Of a stretch of 64,000 bases of DNA, positions 35,034-48,400 are shown piece after piece. The translations under genes and the position numbers were made by a program. The notes beneath the pieces were generated by a model. That model saw only the letters and a list, made by a program, of their open reading frames with translations, was not told the origin of the DNA and did no database searches. Source of the DNA: Deuterostichococcus epilithicus (taxonomy: Eukaryota > Chlorophyta > Trebouxiophyceae > Prasiolales > Stichococcaceae); assembly GCA_033439295.1 (NCBI GenBank), contig JAVTLE010000014.1, positions 1,736,001 to 1,800,000 on the forward strand, given 5' to 3'. The first letter of the stretch is position 1. Each line of letters starts with the position of its first letter.

Positions 35034-37058
35034 TCAGCGGGGCGCCGAGGGGCGGTAGCGCTCCGGGTAGGCGCCGCCAGAGGCGCCATAGCGGTCGTCG
35101 GCGGCTGGCGGGGCGCCACCGCCACCACCTGGAGCACCGCCGTAGGCGCCGCCGCCGTAGCCGCCCCGGTCGCCGTAGCCGCCCGCCTCCCTGCAGGCGG
35201 TATCGGGCAACCACTGTTATGTCCACCGTTAGCAGGTCAGCCGTCGGCCACAATCAGCTGCCAATGAATCCCATCGTGCTCAGCATGCATGCGCCTTGCG
35301 CGTCACGTCAGAGAAAGCTCCTGGCCGCCGCAGTGGAAGCCAGAAAAAGCGTCGATTGCATGCTCAAACAACAGGACGGCAAGCTGCACAGTGTGCCTGC
35401 AGGCGGCATCAGGACGCACACCTGGAACCGTACGATCCGCCATACGCACCGGCGCCGTAGCCGCCTGCCTCTGGGGCACGCTCGTATCTGCAGATGGGAT
35501 TCAACACAAGCGGGAATCAGCACGAAAGTGCTGCGTGGCCCCGACTGTTGGCCATTGGACAATCACGGGAAGCAAAGTGATTTGCATGCGATCAAGAGAC
35601 CAGAAGTAAGGTTGAGTAAGCAGTCCAGTGTAAGGGCTCACCCGCCATAGCCACCAGCCTCCCTGTGACCGCAGGCACATATGCCAAGTCTTGTGAGGAT
35701 TCAAATTCGATCACAGCTCTCGATGGGTGCAGTCATGCTGCATGACGAATATGTGCGAAGTCTTGTGCGCATTCAGGTTTGATCACAAGGTTCGATGGGT
35801 ACAGTCTTTTCGTCATGCGAAAAGACCTACTGTGGCATCGCTGTGATGGCCTAGTGGCCTCGAGATGGCTCAATGGCTTCAATCTCAGAGCAAGCCCGAA
35901 TGCAAGGTCTTGTGTCCAAAAAGTTCACCTTCCATAGCCTCCATAGCCAGACCCTCCGTAGCCAGATCCTCCATAGCCCTCCGGAGCACGCTCGTAACTG
36001 CACACAGGATCCAAGCTGTCAGCTTACCATGTCACAACGCTTAGGATTCTGGCACTGGCCGGGAAGCCACTTCAGAAGATGCCGGCACCATGCGGCTCGG
36101 TTTCCTCTCATGCCACCTGATGGTTGCACCACCTGATGGTTGCACCCTCGCATTGCTGGTGGCAGCAGATACACAGTTCCATCAAGGCCTACCCTGCGTA
36201 GCCGCCTGCCCCGCGGTCCTCTGCACCATAGCCGCGATCGTAGGCGCCATAGCCGCCGCGGTCGCCGTAGCCGCCGGCCCGCGGCGGCGGCGCGGCATAG
36301 CCGCCGCCATATGCTGGTGGCGCACCGTAGCCGCCCCTGCTGTCGTACCCGCCACCATAACCGCCACCGCGCTCGGGGTAGCCCCCGCGCGGAGGGTATC
36401 CGCCGCCGCCGTAGCCGCCGCCGCCGCCGCCGCCGCCGCGGCCACCGCCATACCGGTCGTGTCCGCCACCGTAGCCGCCACGGCCGCCACCGCCGCCGTA
36501 GGGCGCGCCGCCGCGGCGGCCGGCGTTGAGCGCGGCAGCGGGCGTGCCGGGCACGGTCTCGGACTGCGGGATGGCGCGTGTCACGCTGATCTTGCGGCCG
36601 TCCATCTCGCTCTGGTGCATTGCGGCGATTGCGGACTTGAGGCCCTTCTCGTCCGCAAAGAAGACGAAGCCAAAGCCGCGGGATCGGCCTGTGGCCTTGT
36701 CCAGCTGCACGCGGGCGCCAATGGCGTCGTAATCCCTGAACTCTGCAGATGACAAGCAGCGGTCGTCAGGAGGGATGTGATGGGTTGGTTGTCTGCACCA
36801 AGAAGTGCGCCCCTACATTAACGCTGACGATTGGCACGTGGCTCGGCACTGCAGTCGCATGCCGTGCAGAGTGCTTCTCGCATCGCTATCGGCAGGTAAA
36901 GTCAGCAGGCTGATTTGTCAAGGCCGCTCACTGTCTTTCAGCTCGCGGTCACTGATGTGCCAAGAGATGCCGCCGATGAAAGCTTTGAACTCCTCCGAGG
37001 GGGCTTCGTCCTGTTCGTCGTCATGCCGCACGGGACTGCGCGACCTCTCGCGGCTCAT
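35034..37058 (-). CDS. Glycine-rich RNA-binding protein, one RRM
   Basis: Six exons: 36932-37058, 36193-36742, 35929-35997, 35642-35662, 35422-35487 and 35034-35190; about 329 residues. The N-terminus is an RS-like start (MSRERSRSPVRHDDEQDE). A single RRM follows, with RNP2 FIGGISW and RNP1 RGFGFVFF, then DGRKISVTRA. The rest is a Gly/Tyr/Arg-rich tail with many GGYGG and RGG-type units. This is the GR-RBP/hnRNP A-like class, which binds RNA in splicing, transport and cold or stress responses, and whose tail can drive condensates. Exons 3 and 5 both begin with GYERAPE and exons 4 and 6 both begin with REAGGYG, a sign of exon-pair duplication. Exon 4 has 21 bases. A TATATA at 37087-37092 sits about 30 bp upstream of the ATG. 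Confidence 0.93.
35679..35820. repeat. Two-copy 70-bp tandem repeat inside an RRM-gene intron
   Basis: The first unit starts at 35679 and the second at 35749. Both share ATATG-C-AAGTCTTGTG, TCGATCAC or TTGATCAC, CGATGGGT-CAGTC and CATG-CGA. The repeat lies in intron 3 (35663-35928). The second unit is followed by the hairpin-like CTTTTCGTCATGCGAAAAG at about 35806-35824. Confidence 0.8.
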
Positions 37059-37641
37059 CTTTGCGGCCCTGCCCAGCAAGACGCGCAATATATAACTGAG
37101 GTGGGCTCTGATTGGTCGTCCCGAAGTGCCTGCTTCCGTAGCATTCCTTGTCAGAGCAAAGCCGCGCTGACGGTGTGTGAGCTTACTGAGTTAATTCTCG
37201 AAGGGCGTTGACATCAGCAAGAAAGCAGAGGATATCAGTCGCCTGACGTCCTGATGATCGTCCCAAACCTACCGTGTCACCCCGCTCGCGACCGCGACAG
37301 TAGAAGTCAAGCCTGCGCCAGCCTTCGGGACAGGGTTCGAGGGGAAGGACACGACAAGACTGCTGGCAGCACCGGCGCGAGATTGCCTCTCTTTCTGCTC
37401 CGGCAGAAGGGGCGTGCACACGGCGGCACGGGGGGAACGTTCCCCAGTCCCATCGCACTTCAGCCTTGCATGCATGCGCTAGCCTACTCTTGCGAGTTGC
37501 TTTCCATAACAAGTCGTGAGGTCTTTCAAACTGAAGGCTCGTCGGAGCTGTGTCGCAACATTCGCAATCCCATTTACATCCGTGCCGGTCACTCACCTCC
37601 TATTGCTGAACCTCGAGCAGCGATCGTTCTTGGCGCTGATA
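37059..37641. promoter_or_regulatory. Divergent promoter region, RRM gene / PLMT
   Basis: These 583 bp separate the two ATGs. ATATATAA at about 37086-37093 is the best TATA-like site and is placed for the RRM gene. The PLMT-side half shows no clear element. Confidence 0.5.
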
Positions 37642-38471
37642 ATGTTGGTTTCATCATTTGAGTGGGGTCTGGCTGTGGCTCTGGCTGCACCCCATCTTTT
37701 ATACGGATTCATCTGGTTCTTCCCGCAAATATGGCAGACACAGTTCGGCAAGCGATCCGTCCTGGTGTTTGACAGCTGCGCCTGGGTGCTGAAAGGTAAC
37801 AACTCTGTGCCGCGTGGGCGCTGTCGCCCTGCACGGCAGCGCAGCACCCAGCAATGCACCGCGCTCAGCGGCCGCAAGGAACCTGCATTGAACGAGAAGG
37901 CGCAACTGCATCGAGCCTGATTGGTCACTGAACGAGCCTGCTGGTGATGCAGTTGTGCAATTTGGGACGGCAATCGGGTGGTGGATCCACGCAAAGGCGC
38001 CAGCACCTGCATTCGACGTGCGTGAGCTGTCGCCGCTCACCGTGGTCGCCGGACTGGCTGTCATTGCCGCTGGACAGGTGATGTCCCTGATTGCACGACT
38101 GTTGATTTCGACGCTGACGCGATGCAGCACACCTGCAAGCGGACGCCAATGAGAGTCCCACCAAATCGCTCCACACTCTTCCGCTCGCCCGCCGTCTCAC
38201 ATGGTGTTGAGTGCAGGCGCTGAACATTGGCATCTTCAGGGCCATCGGCCATGTGGGCGTGTACTACGGCTTCAAGCTGGGGCACCAGGTGCCCTGGGTG
38301 GAGGGCTTCCCCTTCAACGTGGTGTCCCACCCGCAGTATGTGGGGGCCGTGCTCAGCGTCTGGGGGGTGGTCATCGCCCTGTGGCAGCAGCGACCAGGCG
38401 GCACGCTGGCGGTGGCGCTCTACTGGACACTGCTGTACGTGGTGACTGCGATCCAGGAGAGCAACTTTTAG
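37642..38471 (+). CDS. PLMT: Phospholipid N-methyltransferase (PLMT/PEMT type)
   Basis: Three exons: 37642-37795, 37953-38077 and 38217-38471; about 177 residues. The protein is a small multi-pass membrane enzyme with helices at EWGLAVALAAPHLLYGFIWF, TAIGWWIHA, LTVVAGLAVIAAG and AVLSVWGVVIALW. The diagnostic block is VGVYYGFKLGHQVPWVEGFP followed by FNVVSHPQYVG and a C-terminal glutamate (QESNF), as in plant PLMT and animal PEMT. The enzyme transfers methyl groups from S-adenosylmethionine to phosphatidyl-mono- and dimethylethanolamine, the last steps to phosphatidylcholine in the ER. The ATG at 37642 gives a family-typical length (about 165-200). Firm call. Confidence 0.93.
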
Positions 38472-38808
38472 CAGCAGAAGCACTTGTGGAACCACATCTG
38501 GATTAGTACCTAGAACTTGCCACTGAATGGAGTTTGCATTGCATACCTGTGCACTGCAGAGCTAATTGAAAGCACAGTACTTGAAAATTTTTACACATCA
38601 GCAGACCGCAATTCTGCCCTAGAGAACGCTGCAGACTGAACAACCAATACAGCGGCACTGCCACCGCCAAACCGCAACTGACAGATACGAACTCAAGTTT
38701 TGCATTATGTCTGCAACCTCCCCAACGGCTGCTCCCCAACCAACTGCTGTGCAATGTGAACACGGTTGGGGATCTTGGTACAATGCTGGAACTGCATGAG
38801 GGATGAGG
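38472..38808. other. Convergent intergenic region
   Basis: These 337 bp lie between the PLMT stop and the PPR stop. They are AT-richer than the flanks and presumably carry two 3' UTRs. No other feature seen. Confidence 0.55.
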
Positions 38809-41800
38809 CTACTGCCGGTTGTCCAGCCACTGCCGCGCCGCACGCCCGCTGGCAACGGTAGCGTATGCCGCAGTGACCAGGGCCGGCGGAAACAGCTCCA
38901 GCAGCTGTGGCCAGGTGTACATCACCCGCCTGGCCGCCATTGACACTGAGGGCGCATCGACGTCCAGCTCCTGGGTGAAGGCAATATGAATTTGCCTACG
39001 AATTGGCCAGTATACTGGGGCCACAGCAGTGCTCGCCATCACATCAACACGTTTTACAAAGAAAGGACAGCCGGCACTCAGGGCTCTCAGGACTCTCGAT
39101 AAGTGCTGCACCGCAAGGTCTGTGAGCATTCTGACACGCATGCTGCGTTGGGGCTGTCAAGGCTGGTGCCACACCTTCATGGTGTGGAACAGCTGCACCG
39201 CACGGCGCCAGTCGCTGCCGCGCTCGCATGCGGCGATGAGTGTCGCGAACAGCGAGCCGTCGGGCACCAGCCGCGCGGCCAGCATCTCGTCGAACAGCGC
39301 CAGCGCCAGGGAAGACTGCCCGCCGCGCTGCGCGGCGGCGATGGCTGCGCTGTAGGACACTGCGTCGGGGCGTACTCCCTGCTGCGACTGCATCGCCCGC
39401 AGCTTGTCCACCGCCTGCAGCAGGTGGGCCACAGAACCTGCTCCGGAACATCCTACGGGAGGTTCCACAGACACTGCATGTCCTCGAGCACCGCACCTCA
39501 CTCGTGTCCTCTGCATGTGGGCATCGGGCATGGAGCATTCTCGACTGAAGAGGAGCATGGAGCTGACGACAGCATGACCAGCGCCTCTGTTGGCGACGGC
39601 CACAAGCAGGTTGGGAGGCAGGGACAGGGGAGGACAGGATGCAAGCACAAGCTTCCTGCCCTTGCCACTTCACCCTCCTCGCCCCATGCCATCCCAGCGC
39701 TGCTGAGCAGCTGCAACAACCATGTTGCATGAGCCTGACTCCAGCTGCAGCACGAGTGGCACACCTTATCCCACTGCCCCGCACGGCCGTAGGCGCTGAG
39801 CAGGCAGTTGTGGTGGCGGATGTTGGGCGCCACGCCGCCGGCCTGCAGCTGCGCCATGAGCTCCAGCGCGCGCTGCGGCCGGGCGACGCGCTCGCAGGCG
39901 GTGCACAGCGCTGTCAGCGTGTACACATCCGCCGGCAGCCCCGCGAGCTGCATGTCCGCGTACAGCCGCATGGTCTCCTCGTACCTGCGCGGCCACGCAG
40001 ATGTGCTGCTCACCGCGGGCGTCAGGCGCTGCACTCTGCCTCTTGACACCTGGTCACATGCATGCTGCTGCTGCGCAAATTCATCGCCCTGCCGCTGTCT
40101 TCCTTGGCGATGCCTCCCAATCGACGCCTCCCAATCAATATACCGTCACCAGCCTGCCAGCCTGCCGAGCGTACCAGCCAGGGGGTTACAAGAGCTTGAT
40201 CAACCAACAGCCTGGTCTGTAATGAGCCGAGCGCTCACCTGCCGGCCTTGGCGCACGCCGACAGCAGTGTGTTGTAGGTCACTGACGTCGCCTGCAGCTG
40301 CGCTCGTCCACCGCGTGCCGCCCGCTGCATGTTGGCAAACACCTCTAGGGCTCGCTCTGCCTGCCCCGCCCGCTCGCAGGCGCTCAGCAGCGCATTGTAC
40401 GACCGTGTGGTGGGCTGCATGCGCAGCCGCTTCATAGCTGCGCGGCAAGGAGCACAGCGCAGGCTCAGCAGGGCTGCTGTTGTGAGCCAGCAGACCAGAC
40501 CAGAAAGATATCGTCTGCAAGCGCAGGCCTCTGGATAGCAAGCTCGTACACGCAAGCATGCGCTTGCTGCAAGTGCTGCAGAGCCCCGGGCCATCCCCAT
40601 TGGCGGCCAACAGCTGTGGGCCGCAATTGACATCCTGCGACGTCGTTGTCCATGCTGCCACTGATCTGCGGTGTGTGTATGATCTGCAGCGCATGCGATT
40701 AAACAACAGCATCAAACAGCAATAAACAGACGACTCACTGCCAAAGAGCGCCCACGCCTTCTCCCAGCCGCCGGCCGACGCGCACGCGGAAATGGCGGAG
40801 TTGTAGGCCAGCACATCCGGCTGCAGGCCGGCGGCCTCCATCTTCTGGAACGCTGTGAGCGCGGCCTGCCACTGCCCCGCCCGCGTGCAGGCGCTCATGA
40901 GCGTCGTGTACGTCATCACGTTTGGCGCCACGCCTGCAAGGCGAGACGTGTCACCAAGCTGGCTGCCACTGACAGAAGCTCCGGCGCAGATCGAGGGCAA
41001 TTACGCGACTGGTGACGCGCCCTAACCCTCAGGCATGCGGTGCAGGATTGCTCGTGGCCTGATCCTCAAGGGCGACTCGGGGAACCACCATGTGCGCCCA
41101 CCTGCCCGCTCCATGTGCTCGAGGGCGCGCCACGCGTCCTCCCACTTGCCCGCCTTCTGGCAGGCGCTGATGAGGGAGGTGTAGGTGTAGACATTGGGCT
41201 GAAAGCCGCCCCGCTGCAGCTGCTGGAACAGCCGCTGCGCTCTGTCATACTCCAGCGCCTTGCCTGCGGTGTCCATGAACACGGACACATGGTTTTGACG
41301 CTGCCCAGCGCCGCCCAACAGGAAGACTAGTGGATAAAGCAAGAAGCTCCCAGGCACAATTTGCACGAGCAGGCGATCGCGGCAGGCGGGTCAGGGCCAC
41401 AAGGGCCGGCAGCGGTCACATGTGCTCACTGCAGCAGCAGGGAGCGGCGGTGTAGCAGGCACCTGCCACATTGATGGCGGCGTTGAAGGCCATGAGGTCG
41501 GGCGCAATGCGGCGGGCCTTCATGCGGTCGAAGATTCGCAGCGCCGCAGCGGCGTGCCGCTTGTGGCGCCCCAGGATGCTGATCATGCGCGTGTAGAGCA
41601 GGCAGCCGTCCAGGCTGTACTGCGGCGCCTGCTCGAACCAGGCGAAGGTCGCCAGCGCGCGGTCCGGCTGGTGCAGCTTCGCCAGCTCCGTCAGGAGGCT
41701 GCGGCGCACAGGACACCTGGTAAGCTGAGGCGCATCGGCAGCATTGCGATGCAGCATGCGGCTGTCAAAAGTGATGTGGGAATGCAGCGATGCAGCACAC

Positions 41801-42413
41801 AGCGGTTGTCAGCAACAAGACGGACCCCGGAGAGAGGTTCAGCAACCAACATCAGGGATTTGCAGGGACTCGTGCAGCAGGTTGATCCACGCTGCAGGCA
41901 GGAGCGATTGGCTGGGTGCAGCAATCAGCATGCACACCTGCAGATCTCCGGCATCGCGAGGTGGACGCCGTTCAACACCTCCGCTGAGGAGGCGTGGCTT
42001 GGCAGCCTCGCCAGTGCGGCCGCCAGCTCCGTCACGACCGACTGCTGGCCCTGCAGGTGTGGCTGGGCTGCCGCATCTGCGTCCGGCGCAGCGTTGCCGG
42101 GGGCCTCGCCACGGAAGCTGCTGCCCATGGTGGATGCTGGAGGCTTGCTGCCTCCGCTGCCGCCGTCGGCTGCGTCCGCGCTGGAGGTGGCCGCATGGCT
42201 GCCAAAGCAAGGCTCCGGCGCGTCAAGTTGCCGGACTGGGCGCTCCAACTGCTGTGTCGAGAGCTGTGGCCTTTCTTGCACCGCCGCCGCGCAGTGCACT
42301 CCTGTGCTGCGCCGCTGCCTCCTGGGTCCCCCATGCACAGCTGTGCGGGCTGGCTGAACGCGCGCCGCTGCCCCACCATGCTGACTCTTCGCCCAACACC
42401 TGGCAGCCTGCAT
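38809..42413 (-). CDS. Pentatricopeptide repeat (PPR) protein, likely organellar
   Basis: Eight exons: 41938-42413, 41463-41698, 41102-41263, 40739-40933, 40239-40437, 39765-39984, 39175-39414 and 38809-38970; about 629 residues. All exon phases join. At least eight P-class PPR motifs follow one another, for example LMAFNAAINVAGKALEYDRA, NVYTYTSLISACQKAGKWED, NVMTYTTLMSACTRAGQWQA, VLAYNSAISACASAGGWEK, RSYNALLSACERAGQAERA, DVYTLTALCTACERV, and AVSYSAAIAAAQRGG. The first 60 residues are Ala/Arg/Ser/Gln-rich and would suit a chloroplast or mitochondrial transit peptide. PPR proteins bind specific organellar RNAs, one base per motif, to stabilise or process them. The target is unknown. Introns tend to fall at repeat borders. 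The start at 42413 is the first ATG in the open frame after a probable 5' UTR; an upstream start is possible. Confidence 0.92.
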
Positions 42414-43257
42414 GCATGTGAATGCGTCGAAGTTCGAGAGGGTGCATATAAACAGCGGTGGGACTACTCCACAGAGAAAACTACTCATGGCAGCCTGCCA
42501 AGCAATTTGCGCATGAAAAGTGCATGCATTCGTCGCGACACCTGTTCCAAGACACACCTCATAGCGTTGGCTGCAGCTCGTCGGCATTGCATGCGCGTGC
42601 ATGAATAGCGTGGAATGCGCCATGGTGCGCTACACCAAACGAAGCCGCTCCTTCAACGGCTGTGCAAACGATATCGTTGAACGACACGTCGCCTTGACCC
42701 CTCGCCAACGGCTTCAAATCAACGCCAGGCGCAGCGTCCAATTTCAGGTGATATACTAGCTCTATTTGTCGGCCTGATTCCAGGCTGTTTGGAGTCTGCA
42801 AACCCAGGAACTGCCACGCTCAGGCCGTCAGCACGACCCCTCTGCGTGGCCGCTCTGTTGTGGCAGGCGGTGCTGAGCCGTCAGACAGACTGCAAGCCCA
42901 TACATTTCAGCCAGTGGCAGGGAGGTCGTGATCTGGAGAGGCCTGCTGAAGCGAGCAGAAGCGAGAACACCAGCCGGGACTCGCAGCACGGAACCGAAGT
43001 CATGGTCACGTTCCCATGCTCAAGCAGAAGCAGCGCGTGCAGGAGCTGGAGAAGCCCCTCGCTCCGCACAGCACCGCGTCTCGTCCAAAAATTGGATCAC
43101 CATCGCAGAGCACCACCAGCGACAGTTGCACAAACGCTTGAAGCCTGTTGACGCGGGACCAACAGCTCTCGAGGGGTGTGTCTGGGCGTCCAGAGGCCTG
43201 ACCGGGCTCGGAGGCCGTACAGGGCACGGAGGCCTGGGCACAGGTTGCTGAGCCGAA
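42414..43257. promoter_or_regulatory. Divergent promoter region, PPR gene / Rab gene
   Basis: These 844 bp are the longest divergent gap. GCATATAAACAG at about 42444-42455 is TATA-like on the plus strand but far from the Rab ATG. No coding segment recognised. Confidence 0.45.
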
Positions 43258-44968
<1,711 letters not shown>

Positions 44969-45429
44969 GCGGCGGCGACAGCATCTTGCGTACGAAGTGA
45001 CAAGTGGTTAGCCTGCAGCTGCAGGAACCGGGACGCTGTGCCAGGCGCACGGATGCTTCCCGTCAGCGAGATGGTCGGCCCCGCGCCCTGCCCGTGGTGA
45101 CGGTCTAGCAGGCCAGAAAGAGCGGTGACGGCAGCAATTTGTAGGACAGGAGGCGCGAGACAGGTGGTCTGATTTATCGTTCAGCTTTTACACTGCACAA
45201 ATGGCACTGATGACATCACACCCAATGTAGGTACCTTTGCTGTAATATCCGGCTAATGGACCATGCTGATTGTCGAAGTACCGTATACCTACCTACCGAA
45301 GCAACTGCCGAGTATCTCTCGCACATTGATGCATTTCCAATGATGCACAATGTGACCTCAAAAAGGGGTTCGAACAACATTGATGGGTTCTCTTGAGGAT
45401 TGTACAACGCTCTGCTGCGCTGCTGCCAT
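44969..45429. other. Convergent intergenic region
   Basis: These 461 bp separate the Rab stop and the LRR stop. They hold the two 3' UTRs by inference. GTACCGTATACC and related AT-rich sequence at 45270-45300 show no recognisable function. Confidence 0.55.
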
Positions 45430-48400
45430 CTACTGCTTCTTGCCATCTGTCAGCTCCCATGCGAGTGGGATGTGAGTTGCGCCATGCTCCGCCAGCACCA
45501 TCTCCTTATACCTGTCAGGGGAAGGATCAGTACTAAGCGCCTAGTCGGCGCACGCGCATGGCGTGGCGCATACTCTCGTGCAAGCAGACTCGCATCGTGA
45601 GCCTGTAAAGAGTAACAGCTACGCTGGTCGGGGGATTGCACACCCGCCATGGGAGCGACGGCGGCGCAAGGATCGAGTATACATCCACAGGCCGAGCCAG
45701 AGCAGCATACCGACGACAAGCAGGGAGCACAGCATCGCGGCAGCCAGGCCAGGGCCCATGCCCATGGTGCTGCGCATCAACCTGCCAAAGAGGCAGCATA
45801 GATAGGGCAACTTAGCACTCTGAGAAGGCATGCAGCAACCAAACAGTGCCGACAGCATGGCGTCTGATCAGCGAAGCTTGGCAGACGTTTGCCGCAGGAT
45901 CTGCGAGCATGTGGCAGGGGTTTTGAGCTCGCACCGCAGGGCGCTGCCGCGCGGCAGCGGTTTTTGGGGGTGCGCCCTGCCGCAGCTGATGTCTGGAATG
46001 TAGCTCAGTCCAGCAGACAGCGGGCAGCTGAAACGGTTGCCCTGCAAATTTGGAAGCTCCTTTCAGTTTGGCGTGCCACCACATCACAACCATAGCCATG
46101 GGTCATCGGCCATGCACGTTAAGTTGGCACAAAAGTGAATTTACCGCCAGCCTGACGCCGTCGACCAGCTGAGCAGGGACCCCCTCCTTGTCAAAAAAGC
46201 CCGGCACCGTGCCTGGACATGCAAGGATGGTGCAAGACTCAACTGTGATTCATTCGTGGAAGCGACAGTGTTCAGCTGATGGGCGTGACGAACGAAGTCC
46301 GGCCACGTTCTCGTGCTTCACTGCTGCTGGCATTTCAGTGAGGCGCGCACCCTTCAGCTGGTTGCCGGCCAGATCGAGCAGGTGCGGCTGCGCCTTGCCT
46401 CCCACGAAGCGGGCAGGCTGCAGGGGCCACATTGCACACGTGAGAGCGATGTGGCACGGCAGCAGCAATGATGTGCGTTGCTCACATCTCATGACTGCTG
46501 ACGCTGAGATGCTTAGCAAGCGACCATGCTCAATGGTGCTGACACAGACATCAGTCGTGCCTCCAGGCAACAGCCGGTGCGCACCAGCTGGAAGATGCCA
46601 GACGACTGTAAGCCCTCAGGGATGCCGCCCGATAGCAGGTTGTTGGACATGTTGAGCACGCGGACGGCGGGGAAGGTGGGACCGTTGCCTGCAGGCCCAC
46701 CCAGCAGCGGCCCGCTGCAATGTGCGCAGAGACAAGGCACAGCTCAGGGGCGGAGATCTGTCGGGGGTGGGGCCTGCTGCTCAGCGTGCAGGTGCGCGTG
46801 TATGGCGGTCACAGGGCGGCGGCGCACCACCAAGGGCTATGTGACGCGTGTCACATCGTCAACCTCGAGCGACAGTCAGCTCTGAGATCTGCTCCGCATG
46901 CGGAGCCGATCGAGGCCCTGGACCCGATCAGCGAGGAATATATATGGGCGGACGAGCGATTGACTCACCTGAAGAAGTTGTCCTGAGCCAGCAGCACCTC
47001 CAGCCACTCGTGGCGCGACAGCGCATCGGGCAGGTGCCCCGCCAGCAAATTGTCTGCAATGTCAAGCACCTCCAGGCCCGGCGGCACCCTGCTTCCAGCC
47101 CGCTCGTAGTAGGCCGGCGGCAGGCCGCTGAAGCGGTTGCGGCTCGCACGCAGTACCCGCAGCCTGGGCGCCAGCGCCACGGCCTTAAGCTGGCCCTGCA
47201 GGAATGGAAGGGCAAGTAGGAAATCAGCAACTTTGGGAGCGACGCCGGCTAGCTGGCGCTGCGGTCAAACAGATCGCTGCCTGTGCACAGAAAGCCACAC
47301 TGCAGCAGGTGGTGACTGCTGCAATCTGGGGGAGGCCATGGGCAGCAGCAGGGGGCGCCGGTGTGAGCAGCCGCGTCACGAATAACGTGCCAGGAACACA
47401 TTACAATTCAAACCTGCAGTTGGTTGCTGCTCAGGTCGGCGACCTCCAGGGAGTCGAAGCTGCGGGGCAAGCTGCCGTCCAGCCGGTTGTGCGAGACATC
47501 CAGTCTGACCAGCGGCGCATTCGACAGCGATGCCGGCAGCTTGCCTGCACGCGGCTTCCAGTATGATCAGCGTTGCCATTGATCCTCCACCATACCATGT
47601 TCCGTCCTGCAGCGTTCCTCTGGCTTGGCAAGCGGCACGAGGTGAGAGAGGCGCCTTTGACTTACAAAGCCACATGGCCGCATGCCGCGTGCACGTCAGG
47701 CCCGAGCAGACGAGGTCCAGCAGTCGGGCAGCTCACCTGATATGCTGTTCCTGCTGATGTTCAGCGACTGCAGCCGGGACTCGCCCCAAGGAAGGACGTC
47801 AGGCAGCGACCCGCTGAGCGCATTGCCGCCTGTTTCACGCAGGTCATCTTGGTCAGGCTTGTAGCCAGCACGATGGATCTGCTTGGGTCAATGCAGACAC
47901 GTTGCTCTTATCAGAGCACCACAGTGCCACAGCGTACCCAGATCCAAGTCCGCCATGACGCTGCCTGCAGCCCAGGCCGGATGTTGTCAGCCGCTGTGCA
48001 CTAGCACACTGCTCTCTGCATGGGCATGCGATTCGGCGGAAATGCATGGGCAGGCACAGCGTTCCACCTGAGTCCAGGAGGCAGGCCGGCACCGACCCCC
48101 GGACGCTGTTCTGGCCTAGGTCCAGGGTCCGCAGCGAGCGGCGCGCCATGCCGCACAGCTCGTCCGCGCCAGCGTCGGCAAAGTCGCCGCCAATGCAGTT
48201 GCCAGGCAACCGCACCTCCGCCAGCGAGGCCGTGTGCAGCGACTTGGCTACGTCTGCGATGCCGCCCTGAATGCGGAACATTCCTGTACTCCTGAGAGTT
48301 ACGCAACACGCACATCACTGCGGGGATGCCAGCTCACAGGGGGCTCTGCATTGTATCAGGCATTCCGTCAACTGCGTCCTAGATTGAGCGCATCAATTGG

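Noticed and set aside
34428-35267. A 279-residue plus-strand open frame downstream of a TATA-like site (about 34091)
   Set aside because: It overlaps the last RRM-gene exon in antisense and has no recognisable domain; composition bias explains its length.
45430-46000. Kinase domain for the LRR gene
   Set aside because: After the membrane helix only about 45 residues remain and none of the kinase motifs (HRD, DFG) is seen on the minus strand.
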